Origin: Ceratodon purpureus
Taxonomy: Eukaryota > Streptophyta > Bryopsida > Pseudoditrichales > Ditrichaceae
Reading direction: 5' to 3'
Length of the DNA stretch: 64,000 bases
NCBI GenBank assembly: GCA_014871385.1
Contig: CM026421.1
Span: 24,173,383 to 24,237,382, forward strand
Part shown: positions 23,469 through 33,737 of the stretch, one piece after another
Layout: every line of letters begins with the position of its first letter
How positions within the stretch are numbered: position 1 is the stretch's first letter
The notes under the pieces: generated by a model
The model's database searches: none
What the model was told of the DNA's origin: nothing
Seen by the model: only the letters and a program-made list of their open reading frames with translations
Translations under genes and position numbers: made by a program

Positions 23469-23486
23469 CCTAGGATGCTTCCCCCC
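23469..23486 (-). repeat. Right terminal inverted repeat of the 18-kb transposon
   Basis: The sequence CCTAGGATGCTTCCCCCC is the exact reverse complement of 5373-5390. It is followed at once by the target duplication AGGC (23487-23490). Confidence 0.9.
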
Positions 23487-23490
23487 AGGC

Positions 23491-24798
23491 AGCGATTCAT
23501 GCGAGATCTTTTTCAGTAAGATAGGGGGAATGGTTGGCTTAGAGCGTGCGTATGATTTTCACGAGCTTGTAAATACAGCTAATACAGTAAACATATTAGC
23601 GGCAGTGGAGTATGGGGCTAATGGTCTGAAATTTAATCGGGTCCATAACAAAATGACGAACGTGTGGGCTGATTTGCATCCGTTGGCAGCAGAAGAGTCT
23701 CCATGCGACCTGGGGAACTATTCCCTCATTTCTACTAATGATGATGTGATTGCAGCACTAAAAGAAGGGTTGAAAGAGGCTCAGCGTCTTCTACGGGCTC
23801 TCAACATGGGTCCTCGTCCTGGTGCAAACGCTCAAAGCTCACGGTGGTTCAGCAGTCCCTGGACTTGTGAGTTGGCAGACCCGAGGCACTTTGCTTTTGT
23901 GCCGAACAAAAAACCAGTTGAAGGTGAGGATGGCGACTCGGAGGTAATGCGTGAGATCACAACCTTGCTCGACCGTGAAGAAGTGGAATCTGACGAGGAA
24001 GGCGAGGATGAAACAGGGCCGGAGAATGATCAAGTCGATGAGCAAGACGGATTGCCCTGTACTGTTGAGCAGGAGACCCGGGATGTGATCACTGAGCTCC
24101 TAAACGAGTCGGAGGAGCAGATCAGAACACCTGCAGTGAGCGTGAAGATACTTCCCTATGTCATGTATGCTGGGAAAACCATCTACAAATCCACATTGGT
24201 GTCTCAGTTGAATGCAAACCCGTTCCTTTCGAAGGATCGACTGACACGAGTGAAGAATTCAATATTTTTCAACAACGCTGATGACTACCTAAGTGCCGCC
24301 TCATCGAATTCGAAGATGCTGATAGGCTGTGGCAGCGACTGTGGCATCTACTTCTTAGGTGCAGGATTACCACAACGTTCCTCAACTGTGACCACTGCTT
24401 AGAAACGAACCAGGGGAAAACAGTCGCGAGGTATTGCACCAGTCAGAGTATCCCAAGCGGTGGAGGAGGGATCTTGGTGGATAGGCCGGGTGCAAAGGAT
24501 CAGAAGACGCAAAGGACGAGGTTATGGTATTCTCAAACATCCAATTGACTTGATGAATCTGCCATCGTCAACCGGGAAGAAAGGAGCTTCGGAGTCTGGC
24601 ATCCAGATTTACTTGAACTATTATTCGAGGGGCCCGGGTCGACTCAAATTCAGGTATGATCTCAGTGACTCCAATTGGGTGGACGTAGAGTCCATTATAT
24701 CAAGTGTAGCGTTGACGTATACTTCTGCTACGAAAATGTACAGCCTGGATTCAGAAGATGCAAGTTCTTTTGATACCTTCGTTTCCAACAAAAACTGA
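23491..24798 (+). pseudogene. 3' part of the outer DDE-transposase-like gene
   Basis: The frame resumes with SDSCEIFFSKIGGM directly after the target duplication, in the frame that ended at 5372. It stays open to a TAG at 24400-24402 and then continues in the same frame to TGA at 24796-24798. The first 303 codons carry a helical domain (MVGLERAYDFHELVNT) and an acidic linker. The 132 codons after the TAG look coding: a basic KRTRGKQSRG, then WWIGRVQRIRRRKGRG and a beta-rich segment like the BAH-like C terminus of gene A. I therefore read the TAG as a nonsense change in a protein of about 1490 codons. An original C terminus at 24402 is possible but explains the downstream coding pattern less well. 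Confidence 0.65.
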
Positions 24799-24838
24799 TT
24801 GACTCTTTCAGGATTAGAGCTCCCTGGATAGTTCTAAC

Positions 24839-25021
24839 GGATTCAGTACAGTCCGTTTGCAGGACTGGTTTTGCGTAGGAGTTGTTAGGAGAAGCTGATT
24901 TTAACGTAGCAGATTCGTAGCAGATTCATGGGATTCAGTACAGTGCGAGAGCAGGACTGGTTTTGCGTAGGAGTTGTTAGGAGAAGCTGATTTACTGTAG
25001 CAAATTCGTAGCAGATTCATG
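24839..25021 (+). repeat. 92-bp direct tandem duplication after the outer gene
   Basis: Copy one (24839-24930) and copy two (24931-25021) both begin GGATTCAGTACAGT and share GCAGGACTGGTTTTGCG, differing at about ten positions. It lies in the likely 3' flank of the outer gene. Confidence 0.85.
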
Positions 25022-25481
25022 AGGGACAATTTCTCCTGCTGTGACCTTGAACATTGCATTTGTAAATGCCACTATGAACTTATAACGTGCAATGCATTTT
25101 GAATTTCAGAGGTTCCAAGAGAACCCTAGCATGGGAAGTAATTATGGCCAATTAAAGGTCTGTACTTCCAATTTGCCTTTGCTGCCATTGTGTATGTTTT
25201 TTGTGAATGATTTATGTCCATATGAATGAATGATAAATTTCTATGTTTTAACAGTGTTCTTTATCTTCTACTGGTATGGCTGTTTTTTTAAGATTCATAT
25301 AAGTAATATATGGTGCAAAAAATGAGTCAGCCTCAGTTTTTACAAGTAAGATAAGGTCTAAAAAATGGTCTTGAAATCGTTTTTTTTCTAAGGTAATGGT
25401 CTAATAAATTCAAAAATAGGTGCTAAGTAACCCCCCATAAAATACCCTCTGAACGCAGGTGGTACCCAATTTACACATGTA

Positions 25482-25523
<42 letters not shown>

Positions 25524-26077
25524 AGGTTTTGGGGCATAAGTGTTTAGTTTTTTTAAACTTGAAGAACACAACATTCTAAAACAATGTACCTAGGACCTTC
25601 AATCAAATAATTACTTTATTCTTTGCTTCATATCTTTGATTTTGAAGAAAAGTCAAGATAAATTGCAAGCTTTGTGAAAAAAAATAAACATAAAATCATG
25701 CCACAAATGTGCATTATTACATTTGACGGCTTCATGTTTGATCTAAGAACTTGATTTAATTACTCAATCAAGCTTCAATTAACCCCTATGGTAGCAACAC
25801 CTATTTTTCAACTCTTAAGGAATTCACTATACTTGTGGAGGTGGAATGAGTGGCTTCCTATTTTACAGTGATTAACAATAAGAAAAAACAAATTTTTCCC
25901 ATTTTTAGGATATTTATAAGCACTTACAATAATAACTACAAATTTTGGAAGTGACCAACATAGGTTGACCTATAGCCGGACATCCTTTTGCATGTACGCA
26001 TGGGATACATTATAGGTAATTACAGGGTCATCAAATCCCCACTACAGCAAGAATCTGGGGTGTCCGCCTTTAGGTGC
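25022..26077. other. AT-rich intergenic sequence with a 38-bp C run
   Basis: No gene is seen. The main feature is the homopolymer at 25485-25522; a possible degraded element lies around 25780-26070, where TTAACCCCTA appears at 25787. Confidence 0.4.
25485..25522. repeat. Homopolymeric run of 38 C
   Basis: Thirty-eight consecutive C on the plus strand. Such a run can form i-motif or, on the other strand, G-quadruplex structures; its exact length is also error-prone in sequencing. Confidence 0.95.
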
Positions 26078-26316
26078 TTACACCATAAGTGCCCAAGCAT
26101 GTTTTGGGTCTCAAAACCTCCAAAACAATGATTTTTGACCACCTTGTAAAAACGACGATTTGAACCGAACATATTTGCTTGTTTTAGAGATCCAGCCGTA
26201 AGATCTTGTACTAAACCTTCTTTAGAAATACTGATAAACTTTTCAGCTGTTGGATGTTTACCATCTTAGAGATTATAATACTCAAAGTGCGACTTTCCTG
26301 GGCACTTAGGGGTTAA
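26078..26316. mobile_element. Small TTAA-flanked MITE with CCCCTAAGTGCCC ends
   Basis: The right end reads GGGCACTTAGGGG followed by TTAA (26313-26316). The left end is a one-indel variant, TTACACCATAAGTGCCC, starting near 26078. Internal sequence (CCGTAAGATCTTG…CAGCTGTTGGAT) is related to that of the larger elements near 54.6, 56.3 and 58.7 kb. TTAA targets with CCC-type ends are typical of piggyBac-like elements; this assignment is inference. Confidence 0.55.
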
Positions 26317-27121
26317 AGATTTATTTTACCTACGTCACACAAGTTCCATACCTCTCATCTCAACAAAATTCACCTACCACAACAAGGAGAGAAGGGTAAC
26401 CTTCACTAATATTCTAATTTGCCTAAATTTTCACATTAAAATTTCACAAAAATCTACTAAAACCTCACGCCGGGGCTTCAAATGTGCATTTCCCATGCCT
26501 TGACGATCAAGGCAGTCTCCGCAGCCTCTCGAGCGAACTCACAAACTGACACATTCCACAAGTACCGCAGTCCACTGAACAACAAGAATGCACTGACGCA
26601 AGCAAAGAATGAAGCGTGGGCGCCACACCTCTAGATCACCCCCAAACCGACAACCCCCAAATCCACAACACCTCTAGATAACCCCCTTCAGCCCCATCAC
26701 CCCACCATCTCCATGCGCACCTTCCTACCCACCCCCAAAACCGCCACTACACCCAAAGCCGCTCTCATCCACCAAAACCACAAAATCAACCCCTCAAAAT
26801 CTACATACACCACATAAAACGGATCGTAATCAGGTTCCATGACGACTTTAAGCACCCCAGTTCCCATCCCAACATCATATCTACGATTAAACAAAAGCTT
26901 GAACTAGAATGTAGGATTATGGCAGATTTAAGCAGGAGATCTACGAATCTCATTGGAGTGTGCTTAGAGCGTAAATGCGGGCGCAAGTGCAGAGTATTAG
27001 AGATCGTGAGCGCACAGCTCGAGTGGTCGTTTGTCGTTCTTTTCGCAGCGTGGAAGCGGAGTGCTCCGGGGCAGCCATTGCGGTGTGTTGCGCAGCTACT
27101 TCTGGTGCTGGATTGGCAGCC
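26317..27121. promoter_or_regulatory. Upstream region of the isopropylmalate dehydratase gene
   Basis: The stretch contains no convincing gene. The part from 26500 to 26800 is C-rich and ACCCCC-rich; minus-strand open frames here follow from that composition. The last 200 bp should be promoter and leader of the gene starting at 27122. No clear TATA box is visible. Confidence 0.35.
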
Positions 27122-30100
27122 ATGGCGACGGTGGCGCATCACGCTGCGTTTTCGCCAGCTCTGGTAAGCTACAATTGTTCGTCTTCTCGGCGGCAGCACC
27201 GCGGCGAGTGCTGTGGATTCTCTGGAGGTTTTTCGTTAGGGTGGATGTCTTGAGGCGGTGGCGAATTGCAGTGTGGTGGAGTGAGCGGGAGTTTATTGGA
27301 AGCGATTGTGGAGTGGATGTTTTGGTGTGTGGACCGGGAGAGTGGAACGGGAGCTTGCTGGCATTGATTTCTGTAGACAGAATTTGGAATTTGGTTACTG
27401 GTGTGTAGAGTTTTCCAGGGATGTGTGTGAGTGTGAGGTTCTTGGATATGGAGTCGCTAGAAGTGCCGTGGATTCTGCGGAGGTTTTTGGTTCGTTTAGG
27501 GTGAATGTCTTGGTACTGGTTTTGGAGTGGAAATTTTGACGGAATCAGGTTAGGAGTGCGTGTTTGTCGAGTTAGGTGATGATGGTTTCTCGGCTGGCAA
27601 GGGTGTGTGTGTGGATGTTTAGTGTTGCTTTGAGTTTGTAGGACTTCTGCAGGCGCCGGGTGGTGATGAGGTTGAATTTAGGTGGTGAAGTGGAGTGAGA
27701 ATTTTTGAAGGAACTATTGGGGAGAATGTGTTAGTGCTGGATTGGAATTATGGTGGCAGAATGTGGTTGCGGTTTCGGGGGCGGGGATACACGAGTTTGT
27801 GAGAGTGAGACTCTTCAATTTGGAATTAGTTCATGATAATTTATCGGCTGGCGAGGGCGTGTTTGTTGTGAGGATGGATGTTTAGTGTTGCGCTGGGTTT
27901 TAGAAGTTCGGCGGGCGGTGATGAATTGGTGTGGAGCCGAGTGAGTTAGATTATTGGAAGCGATTGTGGAGTGGATGGTTCGGTATGTGGATGAGGATAG
28001 TAGAATGAGGGGGCACTGGCATTGCCTCTCTCATCCCGCTGTTGGAAATGTTGGGCAAGGTTTTTATACTTATTCAGATTTGAATGCTTTGGTGTCTAAG
28101 AAGAGTGAGATTTATAGACGGAATCTGGTTAGAAGTGTATTCGTGAGAGTGTTAGATTCTTCAATTTGGAGTGACATGGTAATTTTCTCTCGTTTGGCAA
28201 GGGTGTGTGTTGCGCGTGAATGATGGATGTTTCTGAGCTTACAGGAGTTCAAGAGGCGGTGGTAATGTTTAGATTGAGGTTGTGGTGAATTGGAGTAGAG
28301 TGAGTTTGGTGATTGGAAGTGGTTGTGGAGTGGATGGTTTCGTCTGTGGACGAGGAGGGTGGATTTTTGAGCTCACTGGCATTGCTTTCTTCTGTTACAG
28401 AGAGATGGAAGCTCAGTGGCATCGGGTTCTGAGTTTTATGGTAGCCGCGTCTCCGTTGCTGCTGCTCCGAAGACCTCTGTCGCGCCTGTGCAACGAAACA
28501 TGCGGGTGCGGGCGGTGATGGCGCCTCCTCAGCGACAGGAAAGGTCTCCTGCTTCTACTGGAGCTGTAAGTTTCTGATTCTTCTCTTGTTTTTGGATTGC
28601 TAAGGAATAGAGGTTGCAATCATCCTGCTATTCTCGGGTGAAATATCTGAGGGTTTTGCAGTTGATTGAAAAATACTAGTGCTTAAGCTATCACAACTTA
28701 GAAGGTGCGCGGAAGTGATAGCGTTTCAGAGCATTGATGGTAATCGCATTCCAGGAGGTTGCGGGTCTCATGTTGTAGTAATTGCGATCAGGGGGTTGAT
28801 TGACGAACCACGATTCATGACGCGATTTCCCCGATAGTCATTTTCGTTTTGCTCTGCAATGGCAAGTTACGTTAAGTGCAGAGAATGTTTATTTTGGATC
28901 AGTGGCAAATTGCTCAATCGTCGTAACCGTTGCTGAGCATTGGCTTGTTACTTTGTAGATTTTTTAACAAACTTAGGTGTAGAATCAGACGAGTGTGGCA
29001 ATGTTGTGGCCAGTTCTTGAAGTGCCTCAGTTGCTCATTAACTGTGATGTTCCTTTTCCTCTTCAGGTGAAGCATGCTATGACAGCCACCGAGAAAATTC
29101 TGGCGAATGCGTCTGAGAAAACCAAGCTAACGCCTGGAGAGAATGTGTGGGTTAAGGCTGATGTTCTCATGACGCACGATGTGTGCGGCCCTGGAACTAT
29201 TGGTATTTTCAAGAAGGAATTTGGTCAAAATGCTAAGGTGCGTAACATGACATGACTTTGAATTGTAGTGATGAGATTACATCTAAGGCTGCCATGAGCT
29301 CATCGGAGGCTGACACGAGGCTTATAAATTTCTCTGTGTAATGGAGATAAAACTTTAGAATGATGGATGGTTGATACGTATCACTACATTGAAACTTGTG
29401 CAAAATACTCACAGTTCTTTCTGTCAGTATCACCCTCCTTGGTGGAGAACGTACTAGCATTTGTAATCTGGATGTTATTTTTTAACAGTTAGTCAGTGGG
29501 AGGTTCATTTGAATCTGACTTTCAAACTGTGTGTTCGTACTGTTGGAATTGGTCAAACTATCTAGTGAAATTCCATATTCAAGAATGAGACGTGATAGTA
29601 ATTCTGTATGATGTGCAGGTTTGGGATCGTGAAAAGATTGTACTCATCCCTGATCATTACATCTTTACCTCGGACGAACGAGCGAATAGAAATGTAGACA
29701 TCCTGCGTGATTTTGCTCATGAGCAAGATATCAAGTACTTCTACGATATCACAGATAGGAGTAACTTTAGGGTACGTGCTGGTTTATGTTTGTCCTGTAG
29801 CTTTTGTTTCACTTCGCAAAGAACGTTGTAAGTTTTAAATATGTTCAACATTAATAGACTCATGCATTTTATTATCTGATATTATGTCATTCATCTGGAA
29901 GCTCATGGCTTACAGCACCATCAGCATCATGCATCGAAGCAGAAATGTCTACGACATTTTTAAGTAAAATATTAAGAGACATTCAAAAGAGTTCAGCTGA
30001 TGTGAAATTTATTAATTTCATGCAGGCTAATCCAGACTACAAGGGAGTTTGCCACGTTGCCCTTGCTCAAGAGGGTCATTGCCGCCCAGGAGAGGTACAT

Positions 30101-32572
30101 ATCAAAAATTTAGGGCTTCGTGTGGAGGACGAGTGGGTGTAGGACGTTGCTTCTCGATTGAATACATTTGACATCGATGGGGATTGTATTGTGAAAGATA
30201 TTTCTAGTTGTACTATGTGAACCGTGTATTATGAAGGAGTGCTTGTCTATCATGTTTGCATCAAATATTTTGGACCTTTACCACCAAGTTTGTGTGTTGA
30301 ATGGATGCAGGTTCTCTTTGGTACAGATTCTCATACTTGCAATGCTGGAGCATTTGGTCAGTTTGCAACTGGTATCGGTAATACCGATGCAGGTTTCATC
30401 ATGGGCACCGGGAAGCTTCTGCTTAAGGTGCACTTAATGTTTTTGAAACGCCTTCGATCGTGAAGAGCTTCTTAGGACGATTCATTTGTTGGATATCTCA
30501 ATGCAATGGGTTCAGGGTTATTTGTGCGGTGATGTTTTGAATATGTGGTTTTGGAAAGTCCTGAACCTCATCTTTGTAACCGTGTCCTACATATTTTAAA
30601 AGGGCCTGCGTGCTGCTGTATTTCAGTGCCATTACTGGTAAATAATAGTGATGTATGGTATTCTTGCAGGTTCCACCGACTTTGAGGTTTGTGCTGGATG
30701 GGGAAATGCCCAAACACTTGTTAGCCAAGGATCTCATACTGCAGGTATGGTAACGTTTACTGACTTGGGCAGGTGCATTTTGGTTAATCAAAGTCGTGGG
30801 TGAGGTGTGTTGCAATAGTCATCTTCATTCTTCTCTAAAATCAAGTGATTCTGTGTGCAGATTATTGGTGAAATCTCAGTGGCTGGGGCAACTTACAGAG
30901 CGATGGAGTTTGTTGGTACGGCTGTTGAAGCTATGACGGTAAGAAGTGTCTTAAGCTTAAATTCAAATAGTAGTGTGATACCTGCTGAGATGATTCTGGA
31001 TCGCTTCCCCCTTTCTTAAGAATATTATATAGTGAGTTATTGTAAAATACAGATTTGATATATCGACAATAGGTCATGGATGTGATGCTGTAATGCTCCT
31101 TGTCTGTCAACAATATTTGATCAAACAGAAATTCCAAAAATAACAATGGAACTTATATATATAAACTTTGGGGACTTATTTTTGGTGCTTTTCAGTTGTA
31201 AAACATTGTACTTGGGGTTTGCAGATGGAGGATAGAATGACCTTATGTAACATGGTCGTAGAGGCTGGTGGCAAGAATGGTGTTGTTCCTGCTGATGCCA
31301 CTACCGCCAAGTATTTGGAGGGAAAGACCTCAAAACCGTATCAAGTGTTTACCAGTGACGGAAATGCCAGGTATATAAATTGTGCAGCGTAGATGGGACT
31401 CACTGCTGCTGGTGCATAAATCCATGTCCATTTAACTTATTCTATCCTTAGCATTGTCCTTCCACATGTAAGATGTTTCCATGCTTAGTGTTTCATTTAG
31501 GTTTGGATTTCTAATATAGATACTAATACTAGGATGGTGTTTATGATGTGAGTACGTCGAAGCTTCTAATCCTGGACTAACCTCCGCCTCTGAATATTTG
31601 ATCTGTTATATGCAGCTTCTTACGGGAATACAGATTTGACGTCTCTAAGCTGGAGCCTGTTGTTGCTAAGGTTTGTTTAAAGCTCTTGTTACTGTACACT
31701 ATATAAAGTATGCTGATGTGGTTATCTACTACAATTTTATTGCCCGAGTTGCCTGCGTGGTTGTCTTGTGCATGTATATGAATGTAAGTACAGTAAAATT
31801 GTTAAGCACTTTTCTGAAGTGGATATGTTGATATGATGGCAGCCACATTCTCCAGACAACAGGGGTTTGGCTAGAGAGTGCAAGGATGTGAAGATTGACC
31901 GTGTTTACATTGGATCATGCACCGGTGGAAAGACCGAAGATTTTATTGCTGCCGCAGAACTTCTAGCTATATCAGTGAGTTATTAAGCCCATTTAAAAAG
32001 CAGTTATGTGCATTATGGAATGGCACTGCCACGTACTTAACACAGTAGAATAATGGAAGTACTAATACTCTTTGCTATGACAGGGCCAAAAAGTGAAGGT
32101 GCCAACATTTCTTGTTCCTGCTACACAAAAGGTCTGGATGGATTTGTACTCCCTGCCAGTACCTGGAACTGATGGGAAGACTTGCGCGGAGATCTTTGAG
32201 CAAGCAGGTTGTGATACCCCTGCTTCTCCTTCGTGCGCTGCCTGCCTTGGTGGCCCTCGTGATACGTACGCTCGCATGAATGATCCTCAGGTATTTTCTC
32301 TAAACATTTTTAGTTACTATTCATGTTTGTCGTTTGATTTGTTCGAAGACGTTGTTTGATGTGTTTTTTTCCTATTGGTTGTTGGTCAGAAAGCCCATTA
32401 ACCATTGGCAATCCCTTTTGATATGTCGATGCAGGTGTGTGTTTCGACCACGAACCGCAACTTCCCTGGGCGAATGGGTCACAAAGAGGGGCAAATATAT
32501 CTTGCTTCACCTTACACTGCTGCTGCCTCCGCGCTCACAGGCTTTGTCACGGATCCTCGTGAATTTTTGTAG
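27122..32572 (+). CDS. IIL1: 3-isopropylmalate dehydratase large subunit (aconitase family), 13 exons
   Basis: This enzyme isomerises 2- and 3-isopropylmalate in plastid leucine synthesis, and related methylthioalkyl-malates in some plants. It works as a heterodimer with a small subunit and holds a 4Fe-4S cluster. Exons: 27122-27163, 28401-28565, 29067-29237, 29619-29771, 30026-30094, 30311-30427, 30670-30744, 30861-30938, 31225-31370, 31616-31670, 31843-31974, 32084-32290 and 32435-32572. All are GT-AG with matching phase, giving 515 residues, about the usual plant length. The first about 65 residues are Ser/Ala/Arg-rich, as expected of a transit peptide. Family motifs include [24 protein letters not shown], and the cluster ligands Cys383 (IGSCTGGK), Cys452 and Cys455 ([10 protein letters not shown]). 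The first intron is 1.2 kb and internally repetitive. The gene looks intact. Confidence 0.95.
27240..28390 (+). repeat. Degenerate GT-rich repeats filling intron 1 of the dehydratase gene
   Basis: A module like TTGGAAGCGATTGTGGAGTG with GTGTGGACnnGGA and CTGGCATTG occurs near 27295-27365, 27950-28025 and 28310-28385. A second module (CTCGGCTGGCAAGGGTGTGT followed by GGATGTTTAGTGTTG) occurs near 27585, 27850 and, more weakly, 28190. They indicate old internal duplications of about 300 bp. Confidence 0.6.
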
Positions 32573-33423
32573 ATGGTTTATACCATCAACGCATAGATTT
32601 GAGTCTCTTTTCCTTCGGCGTCGAGAGAAATTTGTAGAGCTTGCAGTGGGGCTATTTGTCCGACAAGTTTTCTGTTGAAGTTGCTGTGAGTGCTATTGCT
32701 GACACTCGCAGTAGTATTGCTTTAGGCGATCCCTTCGTTGTATCCTGAATATTATTTTGCACATGAATACATGATACTTGTGCAGAGAGGTTTGTGTACA
32801 TGTGGATGAAATCTTTATTTTGCTTACTAGTGAATGTATCAAGTCACATGCTGTTATCTCCATTCTTCGAACATTGGAGCTTATTTGAGTTAGTCCGAAT
32901 TGTCTCCCATTAGTGCACATTTCAATGCAGGGTTTTCTGGATCTTTCGTTTGTAGGAAAGTGGTTGATGTAGAAGAAAAGGTAAGTGAAATCTTACTTCG
33001 GAAAGGAATTGCACTTGTCAGTGTCTCCCAGCGCAGTAATGAAACCGTAATGCAGTTTTGCGATAAAGTATGATTGTCATTTCCTTGGCCTGACTCACCG
33101 AAGACTCTACGTTACACCTCCACTTTACTTTCAGGTAATGGTACGTCCCTCAGATGTGTTCTTTTCTTCCGTTTCTGAAATGCATTGGGTCATGGATGAG
33201 GCCTCTGGTGTTCATTGATTACATCACTTGATTGATCTAATCGCCGTCCCGATTCCAATATGGACTTCGCTGCTAGTCGTCTTCGTGAGCACTAGTAGTG
33301 TAACACCCATCACATATGCCAGTTCAAGTTGTGTCTCATGTGATGGAGTGACGAGGATAGTGGTTCATCACCACAGGAAAGAGTTCCGAAAAAGTGATCC
33401 AGTTACAATAATCATGTTAGTTT
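32573..33423. other. 3' flank of the dehydratase gene and spacer
   Basis: The first 300-350 bp should be the 3' UTR. I see no additional gene. Small 3' exons of the minus-strand MIC10 gene could lie in 33100-33420 but I cannot place them. Confidence 0.35.
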
Positions 33424-33737
33424 TTATCTTGGAGGCCATTTAGGGAACGATGGGAATATCATTCTGTTACCCAGAATGTGTGAGCAGTCTGCGTATGCAG
33501 ATCCCAAACCGACCCCTGCACCAAACGCAATAGCCGACGACCGGGTTGTGCGTCCCCTGAACATCAGGATGGCAGTTGCTAATCCCGTCAAGGAGCCATA
33601 TACAAATCGTCGAAGTGTCAAGTCAATGCACAAGTCATATTGCTCGTCAATCTGGGACTGCGGCTGTGCCCGCTTTTTTGCAATGTCGTTACTGATGTCC
33701 TTGAAGCTCTTTGGTCCAGTTGGCGCCTTGCATTCAT
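33424..33737 (-). CDS. MIC10: MIC10-like subunit of the mitochondrial MICOS complex (partial model)
   Basis: MIC10 is a small inner-membrane hairpin protein that bends membrane at cristae junctions. The minus-strand frame reads DEQYDLCIDLTLRRFVYGSL, then a first membrane segment with TGLATAILMF, a charged turn RGRTTRSS, and a second segment with the Gly motif AFGAGVGLGSAYADCS. This matches the plant MIC10 pattern (YDLxxxWDxCLDLxxRRFVYSS…AFGAGxGIGSAYxxCS). The exon probably starts at the AG acceptor at 33738-33739 in phase 1, so a short first exon with the ATG lies upstream (toward 34 kb) and was not located. The 3' end is either the stop at 33424 or a splice donor after SHILG (GGTAAC near 33480). 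Confidence 0.75.

Larger units (their letters stand above)
5373..23486 (+). mobile_element. 18.1-kb multi-gene DNA transposon with 18-bp TIRs and 4-bp TSD
   Basis: The ends are perfect inverted repeats: GGGGGGAAGCATCCTAGG at 5373-5390 and its reverse complement at 23469-23486. A weaker subterminal match (TAGGAAC) follows inside each end. The flanks carry a 4-bp direct repeat AGGC (5369-5372 and 23487-23490). The insertion sits inside the outer gene, and the codons on either side (…CTTACAGGC and AGCGATTCATGC…) are in the same frame when one AGGC is removed. Cargo: a DDE transposase gene (A), a multi-exon gene B, and a minus-strand gene C. It also carries a G-box tandem array, many GGAAC/GTTCC motifs and LRR fragments. 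There is no polymerase, retroviral-type integrase, packaging ATPase or capsid-like frame, so I treat it as a plain DNA transposon. A 4-bp duplication is known for Sola elements, among others; superfamily assignment is open. Confidence 0.85.

Noticed and set aside
5373-23486. Idea that the 18-kb element is a Polinton or other virus-like element because of its size
   Set aside because: Ends are 18 bp, the target duplication is 4 bp rather than 6, and no polymerase, retroviral-type integrase, packaging ATPase, protease or capsid-like frame is visible.
26697-27408. Overlapping frames on both strands near the dehydratase start
   Set aside because: Compositional frames across the promoter, first exon and first intron; the real first exon is only 42 nt.
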